Assembly (NCBI RefSeq): GCF_029626035.1
Contig: NZ_JARUBE010000003.1
Coordinates: 4,960,001-5,024,000, forward strand
DNA from: Micromonospora sp. WMMD980
GTDB lineage: Bacteria; Actinomycetota; Actinomycetes; Mycobacteriales; Micromonosporaceae
Direction of reading: 5' to 3'
Length of the DNA: 64,000 nucleotides
Shown: positions 60,461-64,000 of the stretch, piece by piece
Numbering within the stretch: position 1 is the stretch's first letter
How the letters are laid out: each line of letters starts with the position of its first letter
Made by a program: the position numbers and the translations under genes
The notes under the pieces: generated by a model
The model's database searches: none
Told to the model about the DNA's origin: nothing
The model's input: the letters and a program-made list of their open reading frames with translations, nothing else

Positions 60461-60579
60461 GCTGCTCCTCCGGCGTGCGACTGCGGGGCTCGCAACCCCG
60501 GCTCACTCCTCGCGCTCACGCTGCTCCTCCGGGCGTGCGACTGCGGGGCTCGCAAACCCGGCTCACTCCTCGCGCTCAC
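60457..60579 (-). CDS. Bridging micro-ORF between btuC and btuD (two repeat units)
   Basis: Forty codons made of two tandem ~60-nt units (V-S-A-R-S-E-P-G-L-R-A-P-Q-S-H-A...). Its GTG overlaps the btuC stop (GTGA) and its TGA overlaps the btuD GTG. Each unit ends with GGAGGAGCAGC followed by GTGAGCG, so each carries its own ribosome-binding site and start. The second unit is one base shorter, which puts its end in register with the overlap. Confidence 0.55.
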   Translation of the reverse strand: MSARSEPGLRAPQSHARRSSVSARSEPGLRAPQSHAGGAA

Positions 60580-61730
60580 GCGCGCATCCCGCGGGCGGTA
60601 CGCAGGATCAGCACGAAGAACGGGCCGCCGAGCACCGCGGTGACCACGCCGATCGGGATCTCGGCCGGAGCGGCGGCGGTGCGGGCCACCACGTCGGTCA
60701 GCGCGAGGAACGCACCGCCGAAGAGCATGGACAGCGGCAGGATCACCCGGTGGCTGGCGCCGGCGAGCAGCCGGACGGTGTGCGGCACGATGATGCCGAC
60801 GAAGCCGATCAGGCCGGAGGCGGAGACGGCGGCGGCGGTGCCCAGCGAGGCGGCGACGATCAGCAGGTAGCGGGAGCGCTGCGGGTGCAGCCCGAGGCTG
60901 GTGGCCTCGTCGTCGCCGACGGCGAGCACGTCCAGCTCGCGCCGGTGCGCCAGCACCACCACGGCGGTGAGCGCGAAGTAGGGCAGAACCAGCAGCACGT
61001 CGTGCCACCCGGCGGTGGCCAGCCGGCCGAGCAGCCAGGAGTAGACCTGCTGGATGCTGTCCGAGTGCTGTTGCAGCAAATAGGTCTGCCCGGCGGAGAA
61101 GAACGCCGAGACCGCCACCCCGGCCAGGATCAGCGCGGCCGGGGAGCGGTCCCGCCCGCCGGCGACGCCGAGCAGGTAGGTCAGCACGACCGCGCCGAGC
61201 GAGCCGACGAACGCGGCGAGCGGGATGGTGACCGGCAGGCCGGTGAGCGCCCCGCCGGCCCCGGCGCCGAGCACGATCGCCACGGTGACCGCGAACCCGG
61301 CCCCGGCGGCCACCCCGAGCAGGTACGGGTCGGCCAGCGGGTTGCGGAAGACGCCCTGGTAGCAGCCGCCGGCCAGGGCGAGCAGCGCGCCGACGAGCAG
61401 GCCGAGGACCACCCGGGGCAGGCGCAGTTCGGTGACGATGGCGACCTCCCGCTCGGTGAGCCCGCTCTCCAGGTGCACCCCGGGCAGCAGGTTGAGCAGT
61501 TCGGCCGCGACGCTGCCGGGCGGCAGGCTGACCGGGCCGAAGGAGACGCCGGCCACCAGCGCGACGAGCACCGCCACCAGGCCGGCGAACAGCCAGCGCT
61601 TGCGCAGCCCGGCGGGCCGGGCCGGGGCGTCGGCGTGGGCCGCGCCCCGACGGGGTCCGGGCAGCCGGCTGGCCGGCCGGGACGCGTCGGGCGTCCCGGC
61701 CGGCACGGGGTCCACCGGTCGTACGGTCAC
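60576..61730 (-). CDS. btuC: Cobalamin ABC transporter permease (FecCD family)
   Basis: 384 residues. A basic, Pro-rich N-terminus of about 45 residues precedes ten membrane segments of the FecCD/BtuC fold ('RLPRVVLGLLVGALLALAGGCYQGVFRNPLADPYLLGVAAGAGFAV', 'LLGRLATAGWHDVLLVLPY', 'GLIGFVGIIVPHTVRLLAGASHRVILPLSMLFGGAFLALTD'). It pairs with the binding protein (2-nt gap) and ATPase. The GTG at 61730 was chosen as the first start after the btuF stop. Confidence 0.92.
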   Translation of the reverse strand: MTVRPVDPVPAGTPDASRPASRLPGPRRGAAHADAPARPAGLRKRWLFAGLVAVLVALVAGVSFGPVSLPPGSVAAELLNLLPGVHLESGLTEREVAIVTELRLPRVVLGLLVGALLALAGGCYQGVFRNPLADPYLLGVAAGAGFAVTVAIVLGAGAGGALTGLPVTIPLAAFVGSLGAVVLTYLLGVAGGRDRSPAALILAGVAVSAFFSAGQTYLLQQHSDSIQQVYSWLLGRLATAGWHDVLLVLPYFALTAVVVLAHRRELDVLAVGDDEATSLGLHPQRSRYLLIVAASLGTAAAVSASGLIGFVGIIVPHTVRLLAGASHRVILPLSMLFGGAFLALTDVVARTAAAPAEIPIGVVTAVLGGPFFVLILRTARGMRA

Positions 61731-61732
61731 GG

Positions 61733-62665
61733 TCAGGCCGGGACCTTGGCGGTGGCGTCGACGATCACCTTGAGCAGGTCGACCACGCGCGGGCCCCAGC
61801 GCGAGGCGACGTCGTCGTCGAGCGCCACGACCTGGTTGTTCTTGACGGCGGTGACACCGGCCCAGCCGCTGCGCGCCTTGACCGTGTCGGCGCTCTGCTG
61901 GCAGCACTTGGTGTCGGCCAGGAAGACGAAGTCGGGGTTGGCCTTGACGATGACCTCCTGGGAGAGCTGCGGGTAGCCGCCGCTCTTGCCACCGGCGTCG
62001 GCCGGGTCGGCGATGTTCTCCAGCCCCGCGAGGGCGTAAATGGTGCCGATGAAGGTCTTGCTGGTGGCGCTGTACAGCTCCGGGCCCAGCTCGTGGTAGT
62101 AGGTCAGCTTCTCGGCGCGCTTGGGCAGGTCCTTGGTGATCGCCGTGATGTCGTCCTTCATCTTCCGCACCACGGCGTCCGCCTCGGCCGGGTGGCCGGT
62201 GAGCTTGCCCAGGTCGGTGAGCTGCCGGTAGGTGTCGTCGAGGGTGGCCGCGGCCGGGGCGAGCAGGACCGGGATCTTCAACGCGACGAGCTGGCTGGCG
62301 ATCTTGTTGGTGTCGTTGGCGATCACCACGAGGTCGGGGCTCTTCGCGGCGATCGCCTCGGCGTTCGGCTGGTAGCCGGAGAGGTCGCTCTTCGGCGCGT
62401 CCGCCGGGTAGTTCGACTGGTCATCCACGGCGGTGACCTGCTTGCCGGCGCCGACGGCGAACAGCATCTCGGTCGAGGTGGGCGAGAGCGAGACGATCTT
62501 CTCGGGACGCTTCTCCAGGGTCAGGTTGCCGACGCTGACCGGGAAGGCGCCGCCGGAGGCGCCGGTGGCGGGGGTGTCGTTCGAGGTCTTCTCGGCGCAG
62601 CCGCCGAGAAGCAGCGCGCCGGCCGCGAGCGCGGCGGCGAAAAGCCGGGGGGTACGTCGGGTCAC
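61733..62665 (-). CDS. btuF: Cobalamin-binding lipoprotein (BtuF-like)
   Basis: 310 residues with a lipoprotein signal ('AAALAAGALLLGGC', Cys at about 21) and a helical-backbone binding protein fold: 'RPEKIVSLSPTSTEMLFAVGAGKQVTAVDDQSNYP' and 'SPDLVVIANDTNKIASQLVALKIPVLLAP' are typical of BtuF/FhuD proteins. The GTG at 62665 has GGAGG 4 nt upstream. Expression is likely controlled by the riboswitch and by a hairpin that can hide this ribosome-binding site. Confidence 0.9.
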   Translation of the reverse strand: MTRRTPRLFAAALAAGALLLGGCAEKTSNDTPATGASGGAFPVSVGNLTLEKRPEKIVSLSPTSTEMLFAVGAGKQVTAVDDQSNYPADAPKSDLSGYQPNAEAIAAKSPDLVVIANDTNKIASQLVALKIPVLLAPAAATLDDTYRQLTDLGKLTGHPAEADAVVRKMKDDITAITKDLPKRAEKLTYYHELGPELYSATSKTFIGTIYALAGLENIADPADAGGKSGGYPQLSQEVIVKANPDFVFLADTKCCQQSADTVKARSGWAGVTAVKNNQVVALDDDVASRWGPRVVDLLKVIVDATAKVPA

Positions 62666-62669
62666 AGGT

Positions 62670-62708
62670 CCTCCTGTCGGTCGAGGAGCGTGGTGCTTCG
62701 CCGACAGG
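62670..62708 (-). promoter_or_regulatory. Shine-Dalgarno-sequestering hairpin before btuF
   Basis: CCTGTCGG (minus-strand side, 62701-62708) can pair perfectly with CCGACAGG (62673-62680), and the latter runs directly into the GGAGG ribosome-binding site at 62670-62674. It is a plausible expression platform for the riboswitch just upstream, acting on translation. Confidence 0.6.
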
Positions 62709-62734
62709 TGGAAGGCCCGTCCGCGAGGCGCCCT

Positions 62735-62895
62735 TCCTCGAGAGCGCATGTCGCGACCGGGCCGCAGGCGACCTGGCTCGTCCCACGTCCGTCGGTGCCG
62801 GCGGGAGGCCGACACCGCGCGTACGGGGCATCACAGTTGCGGGACAGCGCCGGTTTCGCACCGGCTTCGCTGTGGCACGGTCGGTGCCACGGTAG
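62735..62895 (-). ncRNA. Cobalamin riboswitch
   Basis: On the minus strand the leader holds the conserved core pieces in order: GAAGCCGGTGCGAAACCGGC, then GCTGTCCCGCAACTGTGA, and the B12 box GAGCCAGGTCGCCTGC (62764-62779). A flanking inverted repeat GTGGCACC...GGTGCCAC-type stem is visible near 62873-62890. Binding of adenosylcobalamin should switch off the downstream btuFCD operon. Confidence 0.92.
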
Positions 62896-62982
62896 CGCAC
62901 GACCAGCGGAGATCGCTCGGACGGGAGGGTGGGTGGGGACCCCGGCGGGGGTGGAACCGGGGTCCCCACTCCGGTGGTGAGG

Positions 62983-64000
62983 TCAGCAGTACTGGCTCTG
63001 CTTGTTGATCGCCCGGTAGGGGCAGTCGGCGTACTCGGACAGCAGGAGCACGGCGTCCCGGTTGCGCGAGGTCTGCGCCGGGATCACCTCGTCGGGCGGG
63101 TAGAACCCGCCGCCGGAGGCCGAGCCGGGGTACATCTCGAAGGTGTACGCCCAGATCTTGTGGGTGCCCCACATCCAGTCGATGCTGGTGCCGTCGGCGA
63201 TGTAGAGGTCGCTGGACTGCTCCGGGGTGTAGCCGTTGGTCGCCGCCATCTGTCGGCCGATGGTGGCGAAGGTGTTGTACTGGTCGGTGCTCATCCCGGT
63301 CGCGGTGTTGCTGTACGTGTAGCCGTACGGCCAGAGCACCAGCTGGGAATAGGTGTGGAAGTCGATGTTCGCCTTGATCTGCTGCACCCCGCCGACGACC
63401 CGGCTGTTGACGAAGTTGCGCAGCGCGGCGGTCTCCGGGGCGGAGAAGGCGGACGGGCCACGGTAGGTGTCCGACGACTTCGAGCTGGACGAGCCGCCGC
63501 AGCAGCCCCACTGGTAGCCCCAGTTGCGGTTCAGGTCGGTGCCGACGTACGAGGAGCCGCTGTTGGGCTGCCGGTTCTTCCGCCAGGAGCGGTAGGAGCC
63601 GGTGGCGATGTCGTACTCGCTGCCGTCCGGGTTGACGGTCGGCACGATCCAGATCTCCCGGGAGTTGACGATGTTGGTGATCCGGGAGTCGCTGCCGTAG
63701 TTGTCGGTGAAGAGGTTGAGCAGGTAGATCGCCATCTCGACGGTCAGGTGCTCGCGGGCGTGCTGCTGCGCGTTGAACAGGATCTCCGGCTCGTTCTCGT
63801 CGGTGCCGACGTTGTCGGAGATCTTCACGGCCATCAGGTCCCGACCCTGGTAGGACGTGCCGATGCTGAGCTTCCGGGCGATCGACGGGTGGTCGGCGAC
63901 CACCTTGTTCACCACCGCGGTCAGCTCGGCGTAGTCGTGGTAGTTGGAGTCGGCGGGCGGGAAGGCGTACGTGGTCGCGCCACCGGTCGGCGCCGGCGCG
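62983..64000 (-). CDS. M14 family zinc carboxypeptidase, C-terminal part
   Basis: The last ~338 residues of a secreted metallocarboxypeptidase; the N-terminus is beyond the right edge. Zinc ligands fit His and Glu in '[13 protein letters not shown]' and the His in '[17 protein letters not shown]'; the substrate-binding Arg and Asn appear in '[11 protein letters not shown]', and the catalytic Glu in 'YTFEMYPGS'. Several Cys ('GCCGG', 'YADCPYR', 'QYC') suggest disulphides. It resembles bacterial carboxypeptidase T/SG-type enzymes that trim C-terminal residues outside the cell. The frame is open to the last base of the window. Confidence 0.92.
   Translation of the reverse strand, partial: APAPTGGATTYAFPPADSNYHDYAELTAVVNKVVADHPSIARKLSIGTSYQGRDLMAVKISDNVGTDENEPEILFNAQQHAREHLTVEMAIYLLNLFTDNYGSDSRITNIVNSREIWIVPTVNPDGSEYDIATGSYRSWRKNRQPNSGSSYVGTDLNRNWGYQWGCCGGSSSSKSSDTYRGPSAFSAPETAALRNFVNSRVVGGVQQIKANIDFHTYSQLVLWPYGYTYSNTATGMSTDQYNTFATIGRQMAATNGYTPEQSSDLYIADGTSIDWMWGTHKIWAYTFEMYPGSASGGGFYPPDEVIPAQTSRNRDAVLLLSEYADCPYRAINKQSQYC

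Overview
The window is very GC-rich actinobacterial chromosome with many GTG starts, 4-nt stop/start overlaps and leaderless promoters. The gene content points to Micromonosporaceae, most likely Micromonospora (inference from gene content and repeat style, not a database match): futalosine-pathway menaquinone genes, type VII secretion (T7SS) genes, a 14-gene nuo operon, a paa operon, HelR and LPXTG proteins.

Layout. 1-7304: T7SS-associated block with a partial gene, a large two-domain SseB-like protein, mycosin (mycP), a WXG100 pair and eccE. 7355-15182: a small membrane protein, a GNAT enzyme, a RarD permease whose 3' end has been disturbed by a hexanucleotide repeat, an ECF sigma/anti-sigma pair, a PhoX-type phosphatase, and a divergent IclR/MFS pair. 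15286-15414: an 18-bp tandem array beside a 44-bp perfect palindrome. 15477-35418: the respiratory block, with polyprenyl diphosphate synthase, nuoN to nuoA (one long minus-strand operon), a MenJ-like reductase with a Rex-like operator, and menG. 35509-39601: two LPXTG surface proteins and mqnC. 39679-40364: a vapBC-type toxin-antitoxin pair. 40397-44247: paaABCDE. 44619-49409: two tandem class-A-like serine hydrolases, mqnA, and an ArsR/MFS pair. 49643-53158: a secreted beta-sandwich protein and HelR. 53285-55508: a T7SS substrate/effector locus, bounded by an intact IS701-type element (55569-57017). 57111-59598: an ABC exporter and a VOC protein. 59684-62895: a cobalamin-riboswitch-controlled B12 ABC importer (btuFCD). 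62983 to the end: an M14 zinc carboxypeptidase, incomplete at the window edge.

How the genes fit together. Complex I feeds electrons to menaquinone. The window carries genes for its head group (mqnA, mqnC), tail (polyprenyl synthase), ring methylation (menG) and probably tail saturation (menJ). The menG / menJ / polyprenyl synthase neighbourhood resembles the mycobacterial one, here with nuo between. The two T7SS blocks probably belong to one secretion function, with machinery at the left and candidate substrates near 54-55 kb.

The most unusual pattern is a set of short repeat-derived open segments lying exactly between co-transcribed genes (nuoL/nuoM, nuoJ/nuoK, btuC/btuD, paaA/paaB). Each starts in a GTGA/ATGA overlap with the upstream stop. 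Each then either ends in a stop/start overlap with the next gene or runs into it in frame, so ribosomes could pass from gene to gene without a gap.
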